Below, piece after piece: positions 8,868 through 15,989 of a stretch of DNA of 18,973 bases. Numbering within the stretch: position 1 is the first letter of the stretch; each line of letters opens with the position of its first letter. This DNA comes from an uncultured Gammaproteobacteria bacterium. Lineage in GTDB: Bacteria; Pseudomonadota; Gammaproteobacteria; SZUA-140. The stretch spans positions 1 to 18,973 of the forward strand of contig CALZMY010000211.1 in NCBI GenBank assembly GCA_945788675.1. Reading direction: 5' to 3'. A model generated the notes under the pieces. That model had not been told where the DNA came from, searched no databases, and worked only from the letters and a program-made list of their open reading frames with translations. The position numbers were made by a program, and so were the translations under genes.

Positions 8868-9476
8868 ATGCATCACTCCAGTAAAATGCAACGCATGCGC
8901 CTACAGCTTGCACATGAGGCCGCCCGTATCATGACTGAAGAGGGTATCTCCGATTTCCATACCGCCAAGCGTAAGGCTGCCAATCGCATGGGGGTCACAA
9001 ATGAGCAGAATATGCCGCGCAATGTTGAAATCGAGCTTGCACTAAAAGAATACCAGGCAATCTTCAGACAGGACCAACAACCCCACCGGCTCAGGGCACT
9101 TCGGAAAACAGCCATTGAGGTCATGCGCCTACTGGAGCGTTTTTCACCACGCCTGGTAGGGCCCATATTGCGCGGCACCGCAGATCAGCACTCTGCCATC
9201 AATATCCATCTCTTCACTGACAACAGTCAAGCGCTTGACTGGCTATTGATGGAACACCATATCCCCTTCAGGATTGGTGAACGTGAATACCGTTTCAGCG
9301 ATAATAATGTTCGACGCCAACCACTCTATCTCATCGCAGATGGTGAAATCGAAGTCGAGCTGACGCTCTTTCCGGAAATCGGGATCCGCCAGGCACCAAA
9401 AAGCCCGCTGGATGGCAAGCCAATCCAGCGGGCCTCAGTGTCAGACGTTCAAAAACTGCTATCGCAGGAGCAGTGA
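8868..9476 (+). CDS. Uncharacterised protein with a degenerate nucleotidyltransferase-like fold
   Basis: I do not recognise a named family. The 202-residue product has a basic, helical N-terminal half (to about 95) without signal peptide or membrane segment, so it is probably cytoplasmic. Residues from RLVGPILRGTADQHSAINIHLF resemble the core of minimal nucleotidyltransferases, LFGSRARGTA-x3-SDIDL: the glycines, Thr-Ala and Ser align, but the two metal-binding Asp residues would be Ala and Asn. A later strand, EIEVELTLF, sits where the third acidic residue is expected. If this reading is right, the protein is a non-catalytic member. The ATG at 8868 lies 23 bases after mrcA, suggesting co-transcription, but there is no clear ribosome binding site; ATG 8886 is an alternative. 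Its stop is 5 bases from the stop of convergent gltA, and the gltA terminator lies within its last 27 codons. Confidence 0.75.
   Translation: MHHSSKMQRMRLQLAHEAARIMTEEGISDFHTAKRKAANRMGVTNEQNMPRNVEIELALKEYQAIFRQDQQPHRLRALRKTAIEVMRLLERFSPRLVGPILRGTADQHSAINIHLFTDNSQALDWLLMEHHIPFRIGEREYRFSDNNVRRQPLYLIADGEIEVELTLFPEIGIRQAPKSPLDGKPIQRASVSDVQKLLSQEQ
9398..9433 (-). terminator. Intrinsic terminator of gltA, inside the convergent gene
   Basis: GCCCGCTGGAT (9403-9413) and ATCCAGCGGGC (9423-9433) form a perfect 11-bp stem with a 9-base loop. On the minus strand the stem is followed at once by five T (complement of 9398-9402). It begins about 48 bases past the gltA stop codon at 9482, so it terminates gltA transcription. 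On the plus strand the same bases encode residues of the upstream gene near its C-terminus (SPLDGKPIQRA). Confidence 0.88.
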
Positions 9477-9481
9477 TTCGA

Positions 9482-10777
9482 CTATCGCTTGTCGACGCCG
9501 ATGTAGTCGCGCACATCCTCACCCATATACATCTGGCGCGGACGCCCAATACGCTGCCCAGGCTCGCCAATCATCTCCATCCACTGCGACACCCAACCCA
9601 CCGTACGTGCCACCGCAAACATCACCGTAAACATATTAGTGGGGATACCAAGTGCCTTGTAGATTATACCAGAGTAAAAATCGACGTTCGGATAGAGCTT
9701 CTTCTCAACAAAGTAGTCATCCTTGAGGGCAATATCTTCCAGTCCCATTGCCAGCTCAAATAGCGGATCATTGGGGTCACCAAACTTCTCGAGGACCTCG
9801 TGACACATCTTGCGAATGATCGTGGCGCGTGGATCATAATTTTTATAGACACGATGACCGAAGCCCATCAAACGGAACGGGTCATCTTTATCCTTCGCCT
9901 TCTCAATATATTTTGCAATATTAGAGGTATCACCGATCTCGTTCAGCATATGCAACACCGCCTCGTTAGCACCGCCGTGGGCAGGCCCCCACAATGCTGT
10001 GATACCCGACGAAATACAGGCGAACGGATTGGAACCCGAACTGCCCGATAACCGTACCGTCGCAGTGCTTGCATTTTGCTCATGATCCGCATGCAAAATA
10101 AAGATCATATCCAGCGCCTTTTCGGCAACAGGATCGACAACATACTCTTCACTGGGTACAGAAAACATCATGTGCAGCAGGTTGCCACAGTAACTGAGGT
10201 GATTTTTTGGATAGATAAAAGGCTCGCCAATGGAATATTTGTAACAGGCCGCCGCGATAGTCGGCATCTTTGCCAGCATGCGATACGCAGCAACTTCACG
10301 ATGTCGCGGATCGTGAACATCGGTCGAGTCGTGATAAAATGCCGACAGTGATCCCACCACGCCCACCATACTCGCCATCGGATGCGCATCGTGATAAAAA
10401 CCTTTATAAAAGGTACGTAGACTCTCCTTCAACATCGTGTGGCGGCTGATCATGCTGACAAAATCATCTAGCTCTACTTTGCTTGGCAACTCACCATTCA
10501 TCAACAGATGAGCAACCTCAAGAAAGCTACTCTTCTCAGCCAGCTGCTCAATTGGATAACCGCGATAGCGTAAAATCCCATTTTCACCGTCGATATAGGT
10601 AATCCCGCTACGGCAACTTGCGGTGGACTGGAAGCCAGGGTCAAAAGTCAGGTAACCGTGGTCGCGATAGAGGGTGCTGATGTCGATCGCAGAAATATTC
10701 TGCGCATCTTTTAACCCAGGCAACTCAATACTCTTGCCCGTTGCATTATCCGTAATTGTAAATGTGTTCTTCCCCAT
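9482..10777 (-). CDS. gltA: Citrate synthase (type II, GltA family)
   Basis: Citrate synthase condenses oxaloacetate and acetyl-CoA to citrate, the entry to the TCA cycle. The 431-residue protein carries the catalytic histidines in GPAHGGANEAV and GFGHRVYKNYDPRA and the catalytic Asp in NVDFYSGI. It also has LHADHEQNASTATVRL and an N-terminal beta domain (TITDNATGKSIELPGL, then LTFDPGF and CRSGITYIDG), as in the E. coli hexameric, NADH-sensitive type. The length is the family norm (427-437). I use the ATG at 10777, preceded by GGGAGAGG with a 6-base spacer. A TTG at 10795 would add six residues and include the ribosome binding site, so it is unlikely. It lies 28 bases after mdh on the same strand, suggesting an mdh-gltA unit. 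Confidence 0.97.
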   Translation of the reverse strand: MGKNTFTITDNATGKSIELPGLKDAQNISAIDISTLYRDHGYLTFDPGFQSTASCRSGITYIDGENGILRYRGYPIEQLAEKSSFLEVAHLLMNGELPSKVELDDFVSMISRHTMLKESLRTFYKGFYHDAHPMASMVGVVGSLSAFYHDSTDVHDPRHREVAAYRMLAKMPTIAAACYKYSIGEPFIYPKNHLSYCGNLLHMMFSVPSEEYVVDPVAEKALDMIFILHADHEQNASTATVRLSGSSGSNPFACISSGITALWGPAHGGANEAVLHMLNEIGDTSNIAKYIEKAKDKDDPFRLMGFGHRVYKNYDPRATIIRKMCHEVLEKFGDPNDPLFELAMGLEDIALKDDYFVEKKLYPNVDFYSGIIYKALGIPTNMFTVMFAVARTVGWVSQWMEMIGEPGQRIGRPRQMYMGEDVRDYIGVDKR

Positions 10778-10805
10778 CTGATGCCTCTCCCTCAATCAAT
10801 AACGC

Positions 10806-11729
10806 TCAGGATATTAATTCGATGTCTTTGGTAACCTGCTCGGCTGACTGCTTGAACAGTCTCGACTCTTCGTCACTGAGTGGCAACTCCACCACCTTTT
10901 CCATACCGCCAGAACCAAGCACCACCGGCACGCCGAGTGCGATATCTTGCTGACCATACTCCCCATCCAGCATCGCAACACATGGCAAGATGCGCTTGCG
11001 ATCATTACATATCGCATCGATCATGGTTGCAACCGCCGCCGCGGGTGAGTCGTTTGCACTACTCGTCTTTTTCAACGCAAGGATTTCGGCGCCGCCATTT
11101 CGAGTACGATCGACAATGCGCGCAATCGTCTCCGCATCCATAAAATTACTCACAGGAATACCACTGATCGTGGTGTAGCTGATCATCGGCACCATCGAAT
11201 CACCGTGCCCTCCGAGTACCATCGCCGAGACATCAAGGTTCGAATAACCGGTCTCCATTGCAATAAAGCTCGCCATACGAGCTGCATCCAGCACACCTGA
11301 AAGACCAAATATACGGCTACGATCCCAGCCGGTCTCCTTCCAGAAGGCATATGACATGACATCAACAGGGTTGGTAACGAGAATCACCATCGCATTGGGG
11401 GCATATTTCATCACATCGGCGGCGATGGGACGGATCACGGCAAGATTCGCTTCTAGTACGTCAGAGCGCGACATGCCTGGTTTTCGTGGCAACCCCGCAG
11501 TGATGACAACGATATCTGAGTCAGCGATCGCCGCGTTACTTTCATCACCATTCACCTGAGTGTCAAAACCAAACAACGGGGCAGATTCCTGCAAATCCAG
11601 CGCCGTTCCTTTGGCGACACCCTCTCGAATATCGGTCAGCACCACTTCATGTGCATTATCACGATAGGCCAGAATCTGTGCGGTTGACTCACCAACACGT
11701 CCCGCACCAATAATCGATATCTTTTTCAT
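10806..11729 (-). CDS. mdh: Malate dehydrogenase (LDH-like type)
   Basis: This enzyme interconverts malate and oxaloacetate with NAD in the cytoplasm. The 307-residue product begins MKKISIIGAGRVGESTAQIL, the NAD-binding Rossmann glycine motif. It has the substrate loop GLPRKPGMSRSD, where the Arg after GLP marks specificity for malate over lactate, then VTNPVDVMSYAFWK, the catalytic Asp in GVLDAARM and the catalytic His in GGHGDSMVPM. It belongs to the LDH-like MDH group (as in alphaproteobacteria, Chloroflexus and many others), not the E. coli-type MDH. The ATG at 11729 has an excellent ribosome binding site, AAGGAG (11735-11740), five bases away. It lies between the malic enzyme and citrate synthase genes; the 137-base gap before it could carry a separate promoter, but no clear one is seen. 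Confidence 0.95.
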   Translation of the reverse strand: MKKISIIGAGRVGESTAQILAYRDNAHEVVLTDIREGVAKGTALDLQESAPLFGFDTQVNGDESNAAIADSDIVVITAGLPRKPGMSRSDVLEANLAVIRPIAADVMKYAPNAMVILVTNPVDVMSYAFWKETGWDRSRIFGLSGVLDAARMASFIAMETGYSNLDVSAMVLGGHGDSMVPMISYTTISGIPVSNFMDAETIARIVDRTRNGGAEILALKKTSSANDSPAAAVATMIDAICNDRKRILPCVAMLDGEYGQQDIALGVPVVLGSGGMEKVVELPLSDEESRLFKQSAEQVTKDIELIS

Positions 11730-11866
11730 GCTTACTCCTTAGCGCTTATACCGTTTGTTCAGACCACTGGGTCATTCATAAACTTTTACATTCACAGGCA
11801 TGGATCGGCCATCCTGGCAATAAATTGAATACGATTATGTAGATAGCCCTGCTTATCCATTACAGC

Positions 11867-13132
11867 TCATGCGTAACAACGGTGCTCGATACGAGGGTAA
11901 AACTCCGGGTAATCCATGCTGGCCACCCCAGACTCCACTGCGGCATAGGCCACTGCCGCTGGCACGCGGTCGATCAGTCGTGGGTCAAGCGGCGTTGGAA
12001 TGATGTAATTTCGCCCAAAACTGAGCTTTTCCAGTTTATAGGCGCTCAGAACTTCCTGTGGTACCGGCTCGCGAGCCAGATCGGCAAGCGCATAAACTGC
12101 CGCCATCAACATATGCTCATTGATAGCGCGGGCACGGACATCGAGTGCACCACGAAAAATAAAGGGGAAGCCTAGTACGTTATTGACCTGATTGGGAAAA
12201 TCACTGCGACCTGTCGCCATAATCAGATCATCGCGTACTGCATTGGCCACCGCTGGATAGATTTCCGGGTCTGGATTAGAGAGTGCGAATACAATCGGTT
12301 TGTCGGCCATCGCTGCAATATGCTCAGGCCTGACTAAATCTGGCCCGGACAACCCAATGAAAACATCGGCATCGGTCATCGCATCAGAAAGTGTGCGGTC
12401 ATCCGTTTCAACCGCAAATTCTTGCTTGAACTGATTCACGTTATCTCGTCCACGGTAAATAACACCACTGCGGTCGAGCATCCTGAGATTTTCCTTTTTT
12501 GCCCCCAATGCGATCAGCAGGCGCATCGATGCGATCGCCGCCGCACCCGCGCCGAGGCAGACAATTTTCGCCTGTGCCAGTCGTTTTCCCTGTAATTCCA
12601 GTCCATTAATCAGCCCTGCAGCAGTAATGACTGCGGTGCCGTGCTGATCATCATGAAAAACCGGGATATCAAGCAGCTCACTCAGCGTCTTTTCTATTTC
12701 GAAGCAGTGAGGAGACGCAATATCTTCAAGATTAATGCCGCCGAAAGTCGGCGCAATATTGGCGACGGTATTGATGAACTCCTGTGGGTCTTTTGCCGTC
12801 ACTTCGATATCAAAGACATCGATATCGGCAAATTTCTTAAACAGCACCCCCTTGCCCTCCATGACCGGCTTACTGGCAAGACTACCGACATTTCCGAGTC
12901 CCAGTACCGCGCTACCATCTGTGATCACCGCCACCAGGTTCCCTTTTGCCGTATATTTGTATGCTGCCTCGGGATCTTTGGCGATTTCGCGTACCGGCTC
13001 TGCGACGCCTGGGGTGTAGGCCAGACCAAGATCATCCTGTGTCATACAGGACTTGGTGATCGAGATACAGATCTTGCCCGGCTCAGGCTGAGCATGATAA
13101 TTGAGCGCCGCTTGTTTTTTCTCTTCAGTCAT
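11867..13132 (-). CDS. maeB: Malic enzyme, short MaeB type without phosphotransacetylase domain
   Basis: Malic enzyme oxidatively decarboxylates malate to pyruvate with NAD(P). The 421-residue protein contains the catalytic Tyr in GLAYTPGVAEP, the acidic metal-binding motif VFHDDQHGTAVI, the segment MEGKGVLFKKFADIDVFDIE and the dinucleotide-binding LGAGAAAIASMRLL. It ends soon after the malic domain, so it lacks the C-terminal phosphotransacetylase-like domain of E. coli MaeB (759 residues). From memory, the Pseudomonas aeruginosa enzyme near ponA is of similar short length. The choice between NAD and NADP cannot be settled by eye. I chose the ATG at 13132, about 10 bases after AAGGTG; a GTG at 13144 is in frame but abuts that site. 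The gene heads the malic enzyme-mdh-gltA series and has a likely promoter at 13183-13211. Confidence 0.93.
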   Translation of the reverse strand: MTEEKKQAALNYHAQPEPGKICISITKSCMTQDDLGLAYTPGVAEPVREIAKDPEAAYKYTAKGNLVAVITDGSAVLGLGNVGSLASKPVMEGKGVLFKKFADIDVFDIEVTAKDPQEFINTVANIAPTFGGINLEDIASPHCFEIEKTLSELLDIPVFHDDQHGTAVITAAGLINGLELQGKRLAQAKIVCLGAGAAAIASMRLLIALGAKKENLRMLDRSGVIYRGRDNVNQFKQEFAVETDDRTLSDAMTDADVFIGLSGPDLVRPEHIAAMADKPIVFALSNPDPEIYPAVANAVRDDLIMATGRSDFPNQVNNVLGFPFIFRGALDVRARAINEHMLMAAVYALADLAREPVPQEVLSAYKLEKLSFGRNYIIPTPLDPRLIDRVPAAVAYAAVESGVASMDYPEFYPRIEHRCYA

Positions 13133-13182
13133 ACAACCATTCACACCTTATATATAGAATGTATTTCAATCACTAGCAGGCA

Positions 13183-13211
13183 ATTATCGGTCATTGCCCT
13201 ATCTGCTGCAA
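13183..13211 (-). promoter_or_regulatory. maeB: Candidate sigma-70 promoter for the malic enzyme gene
   Basis: On the minus strand TTGCAG (13206-13211) and GATAAT (13183-13188) are separated by exactly 17 bases. The -10 box matches five of six consensus positions, the -35 box only three. The position, about 50 bases before the ATG, is suitable. It is a motif match only. Confidence 0.35.
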
Positions 13212-13306
13212 ATCTCATCCAGTGAGCTGCATCTTCGGTGATCAACTCGCTCAATATAACCATCGGTAAACCCGTTAAAATGGCAGCTAATCTATGAAAC
13301 CTCTGA

Positions 13307-14116
13307 TTAATCGCCCATGACTTTAAGCGCAGCTGGATGCCTGATGCGTATCGACCACCGACCCTTTCGCTGTGTTAGCCATCCGCGCGCCACAACCTCT
13401 TTTTGTGTCAACGACACCAGTAATCCATCATCAAAATAACGCTCGTCTTCACGTGCAATCCGCAGCGAAAAGTTTGTCGACAACGATAGCCAGATCCAAT
13501 TTTTTGTACGCTTAACCTTTGTCACCTTCCCTCTGACCAACCTGAACCCCTGATCACCACGCCGTAACGTTGCAGCATCAAGCGTTTTAAGACCGCCCCG
13601 CCCCCATATGCCGCGACGCTCTGTCCGTGCATGTCGCTCGGCTTGCCGGTAACAATCGACGTTATGCAGATTAGGCGGGATCGCAATCGCCATTGCATAC
13701 CCTTTTTCAAGTAACCACTGCTGCACACTACGGCCATCTTCCAGGTATAGATGGGCAAGCGTACGCCCATAGCGGTCATATTGTTCTCGTCCATATTGGA
13801 TGCCAAGACGTGCTCCAGCCTTCAATAATCGTCGCAGCGCATCGCGTGCTTCAACCCCATAATGCTCAGCAGGTGTTTTATCGCGGGCTAGCTCTGGCGT
13901 ATTGATGCCAATCAGCCGCACCTTTTGCCCGCCAACCAGGTGGAGCGTGTCACCGTCATGCACATACTCAACCTTAAGATACTCATCTATATTTGCAGCT
14001 GCGCAACGCTCAGCCACACTGGGCGGCGAATAAAACAGTGTAGATACAAATAACGCGGCGGCCATAAACAAAAAAAGGGCGCCTGAATCAGGCACCCTTT
14101 TTAGTGAATCGGCCAT
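13307..14116 (-). CDS. Secreted thermonuclease (SNase-like) with C-terminal OB-like domain
   Basis: Staphylococcal-nuclease-like enzymes cleave DNA or RNA with calcium. From the ATG at 14116 the product is 269 residues with a hydrophobic segment at about 13-30, a signal peptide or anchor, so an exported location is likely. The SNase domain covers about 45-172: calcium-site DGDT (54-57), Arg67 in KVRLIGINTPE, Glu75, and Arg118 in DRYGRTLAHLY, corresponding to Arg35, Glu43 and Arg87 of the S. aureus enzyme. The position of Asp40 is Asn72. The last 90 residues (FRLVRGKVTKVKRTKNWIWL onward) look like an OB-fold strand pattern. The open frame extends to 14317 but would run through rpmE. No strong ribosome binding site precedes 14116; ATG 14065 would still leave a short signal peptide. 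The rpmE terminator overlaps codons 7-16. The nuclease-rpmE neighbourhood is also known in Pseudomonas. Confidence 0.85.
   Translation of the reverse strand: MADSLKRVPDSGALFLFMAAALFVSTLFYSPPSVAERCAAANIDEYLKVEYVHDGDTLHLVGGQKVRLIGINTPELARDKTPAEHYGVEARDALRRLLKAGARLGIQYGREQYDRYGRTLAHLYLEDGRSVQQWLLEKGYAMAIAIPPNLHNVDCYRQAERHARTERRGIWGRGGLKTLDAATLRRGDQGFRLVRGKVTKVKRTKNWIWLSLSTNFSLRIAREDERYFDDGLLVSLTQKEVVARGWLTQRKGRWSIRIRHPAALKVMGD
14070..14097 (-). terminator. Intrinsic terminator of rpmE, inside the nuclease gene start
   Basis: The halves 14077-14085 (GGGCGCCTG) and 14089-14097 (CAGGCACCC) form a 9-bp stem with a 3-base loop. The single mismatch becomes a G-U wobble in minus-strand RNA. Seven T follow on the minus strand (complement of 14070-14076). 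The hairpin begins about 38 bases after the rpmE stop. It falls within the first codons of the nuclease gene if that starts at 14116, and ends a few bases before the alternative ATG at 14065. Confidence 0.85.
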
Positions 14117-14135
14117 GCTTTGTGGCCTGTTCAAA

Positions 14136-14342
14136 TCAGCTTTTCTTACCGTACTTCTGTCTAAACTTATCAACACGGCCAGCGGTATCAAGGATCTTCT
14201 GCTTACCGGTGTAAAAAGGGTGACACATCGAGCAAACATCCAGACGTAACGCTTTACCTGCTGTAGAACGTGTCTTAAAAGTGTTACCACAGCTACAGGT
14301 AACGTCAATTTCATCATAAGCTGGATGGATATCCGATTTCAT
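14136..14342 (-). CDS. rpmE: 50S ribosomal protein L31, zinc-binding form
   Basis: L31 bridges the large and small ribosomal subunits. The 68-residue protein begins MKSDIHPAYDEIDVTCSCGN and has the four zinc-ligand cysteines Cys16, Cys18, Cys37 and Cys40, so it is the zinc-binding (C+) version. It includes CHPFYTGKQKILDTAGRVDKF, the family signature. Its length is typical (about 70). The ATG at 14342 has GAGGT eight bases upstream; the open frame extends to 14402, but the added residues are not part of L31. A promoter and a palindrome lie upstream, and an intrinsic terminator follows. It is located between rho and the nuclease gene on the same strand. Confidence 0.96.
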   Translation of the reverse strand: MKSDIHPAYDEIDVTCSCGNTFKTRSTAGKALRLDVCSMCHPFYTGKQKILDTAGRVDKFRQKYGKKS

Positions 14343-14417
14343 TCTGTTCAACCTCACAAATATTTTATATGCCGCCACCTGAACCAACTCCAGGCACCGC
14401 ATAAACTCTGGCCGCGT

Positions 14418-14446
14418 ATTGTATGTAAATCCTTGCTGATCAGCAA
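14418..14446 (-). promoter_or_regulatory. rpmE: Likely sigma-70 promoter of rpmE
   Basis: On the minus strand TTGCTG (14441-14446) and TACAAT (14418-14423) are 17 bases apart, with five of six and four of six positions matching at -10 and -35 respectively. It lies about 75 bases upstream of the rpmE ATG and about 80 bases after the rho stop. A perfect palindrome covers the -35 box. Confidence 0.5.
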
Positions 14447-14447
14447 G
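14432..14447. repeat. Perfect 16-bp palindrome over the rpmE -35 box (possible operator)
   Basis: CTTGCTGATCAGCAAG reads identically on both strands. It contains the predicted -35 hexamer of rpmE. As RNA it could only form a 6-bp stem with a 4-base loop and no following T run, so it is not an intrinsic terminator for rho. A dimeric regulator site is the natural reading, but no known consensus (including Zur) was recognised. Confidence 0.6.
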
Positions 14448-14522
14448 TTAATATCGCATCTCGAACCGCCACAAAAGACTAACCTATTGATTAATCAGCC
14501 CATAACCTTGAACAGGTAGCCC

Positions 14523-15779
14523 CTATCGTTTCATCGAATCAAAGAATTCAGCGTTGGTCTTGGTCGCCTTGAGCTTATCCATGAGAAATTCCATTGCCGC
14601 CAGCTCATCCATCGGGTGCAACAGCTTACGCAAGATCCACATCTTCTGTAGTTCGTCAGGCTTGGTCAGCAGCTCTTCGCGGCGCGTACCAGAACGGTTG
14701 AGATTGATGGCAGGGTAGATACGCTTCTCGGCAATACGGCGATCGAGATGCAGCTCCATATTACCGGTGCCTTTAAACTCTTCGTAGATCACGTCATCCA
14801 TACGTGAACCGGTGTCGATCAGCGCTGTGGCAAGGATGGTCAAACTGCCACCTTCTTCGACATTTCGGGCTGCCCCAAAGAAGCGTTTTGGCCGCTGCAA
14901 GGCATTGGCATCGACACCACCCGTCAAAACCTTGCCTGATGACGGCACCACGGTATTGTAGGCACGTGCCAGACGGGTAATCGAATCGAGCAAGATCACC
15001 ACATCACGCTTATGCTCAACCAGGCGTTTCGCCTTTTCGATCACCATCTCAGCAACCTGTACATGGCGCGTTGCCGGCTCATCAAAGGTACTGGAGATCA
15101 CTTCACCACGCACCGAGCGCGCCATTTCGGTTACCTCCTCCGGACGCTCATCGATCAACAACACGATCATGTAGCACTCAGGATTCTGTTCCGTAATAGA
15201 GTGGGCAATACTCTGCAACATCATTGTTTTACCGGCCTTCGGTGGCGATACAATCATGCCACGCTGCCCTTTGCCAATCGGAGACACCAGCTCAATAATA
15301 CGCGCAGTGATATCCTCAGTACTGCCGTTGCCCAGCTCCAGATTAAGACGCTCGTTGGCAAACAGTGGCGTCAGGTTTTCAAATAACACCTTACTCTTGG
15401 CGACTTCAGGCGCCTCAAAGTTAATTTCACTGACTTTCAATAACGCAAAATAACGCTCACCCTCTTTAGGCGGTCGAATCTTGCCGGCAACGGTATCACC
15501 GGTGCGCAGGCTAAAACGACGAATCTGGCTTGGCGAGACATAAATATCATCGGGCCCGGCCAGGTAAGAACTGTCCGCTGATCGCAAAAAACCAAAGCCA
15601 TCCTGTAAGATTTCCAGCACTCCCACACTGTAAATGTCTTCACCTTTCTTGGCATGAGACTTAAGGATTGCAAAGATAAGATCTTGTCGACGCGAGCGCG
15701 CCATGTTTTCGATACCCATTGAACGGGCGAGCTCAACCAGCTCTACAGCGGATTTTTGTTTCAGGTCAGTTAGATTCAT
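14523..15779 (-). CDS. rho: Transcription termination factor Rho
   Basis: Rho is the hexameric RNA-dependent ATPase/helicase that ends transcription of untranslated RNA. The 418-residue product (E. coli 419) has the N-terminal helical region starting MNLTDLKQKSAVELVELA, the cold-shock-like RNA-binding domain with RNP1 DGFGFLR (60-66), Walker A PPKAGKT (179-185), Walker B VVILLDSITRLARAYN, the Q-loop region LTGGVDANAL and R-loop GSLTILATALIDTGSRMDD. No insertion is present. The ATG at 15779 is fixed by homology; no Shine-Dalgarno precedes it, the upstream bases being A/T-rich. It follows trxA after 210 bases on the same strand. Rho is known to autoregulate in other bacteria, and the leader here has features that fit this (see findings). 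Confidence 0.98.
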   Translation of the reverse strand: MNLTDLKQKSAVELVELARSMGIENMARSRRQDLIFAILKSHAKKGEDIYSVGVLEILQDGFGFLRSADSSYLAGPDDIYVSPSQIRRFSLRTGDTVAGKIRPPKEGERYFALLKVSEINFEAPEVAKSKVLFENLTPLFANERLNLELGNGSTEDITARIIELVSPIGKGQRGMIVSPPKAGKTMMLQSIAHSITEQNPECYMIVLLIDERPEEVTEMARSVRGEVISSTFDEPATRHVQVAEMVIEKAKRLVEHKRDVVILLDSITRLARAYNTVVPSSGKVLTGGVDANALQRPKRFFGAARNVEEGGSLTILATALIDTGSRMDDVIYEEFKGTGNMELHLDRRIAEKRIYPAINLNRSGTRREELLTKPDELQKMWILRKLLHPMDELAAMEFLMDKLKATKTNAEFFDSMKR

Positions 15780-15989
15780 ATGAGATTTTTTGGATAGTTA
15801 TTGAAAAAAATGAAGTGAGCAAGAAAAGAACGGATTCCACCCCAAAAATATCTATTGGTTTCTATTGCTTAGGAGAGGAGTGCCGGTAAGGGCGTTGATC
15901 TAGTTTTTAGAGTAGGACTAAACGCTACCACTATTTTGTGATAACGTCCAGCCCTTAAAATACTTTAATTAAAATTAATTATTCGTCTT
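15780..15989 (-). promoter_or_regulatory. trxA-rho intergenic / rho leader with possible rut segment and long-range stem
   Basis: This 210-base gap contains no gene and no intrinsic terminator for trxA. TAAGGGC (15887-15893) can pair with GCCCTTA (15951-15957), and GTT (15894-15896) with AAC (15943-15945). A competing stem joins GGAC (15915-15918) with GTCC (15946-15949). Immediately downstream in the minus-strand RNA, about 50 bases around 15850-15900 are C-rich and G-poor (17 C to 6 G by my count), the composition expected of a Rho utilisation site. Confidence 0.4.

Noticed and set aside
8422..8913. 163-codon minus-strand frame opposite the end of mrcA
   Set aside because: It is antisense to the KTGT region and C-terminus of a convincing PBP1A; its product resembles no family and it lacks a ribosome binding site.
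11790..11863. Short minus-strand frame of 22 codons between malic enzyme and mdh (begins MDKQGYLHN)
   Set aside because: There is no Shine-Dalgarno and no recognisable peptide; a frame of this size is expected by chance.
12641..13225. 194-codon plus-strand frame opposite the malic enzyme gene
   Set aside because: The opposite strand encodes conserved malic enzyme motifs throughout, so this is a shadow frame.
14117..14317. N-terminal extension of the nuclease open frame across rpmE
   Set aside because: It overlaps rpmE on the same strand in another frame and the added residues do not belong to the nuclease family; the signal-like hydrophobic segment lies after 14116.
14486..14499. Palindrome TGATTAATCA shortly after the rho stop, considered as a rho terminator
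   Set aside because: It is AT-rich with no loop and no adjacent T run, so it cannot act as an intrinsic terminator; no other evidence of function.
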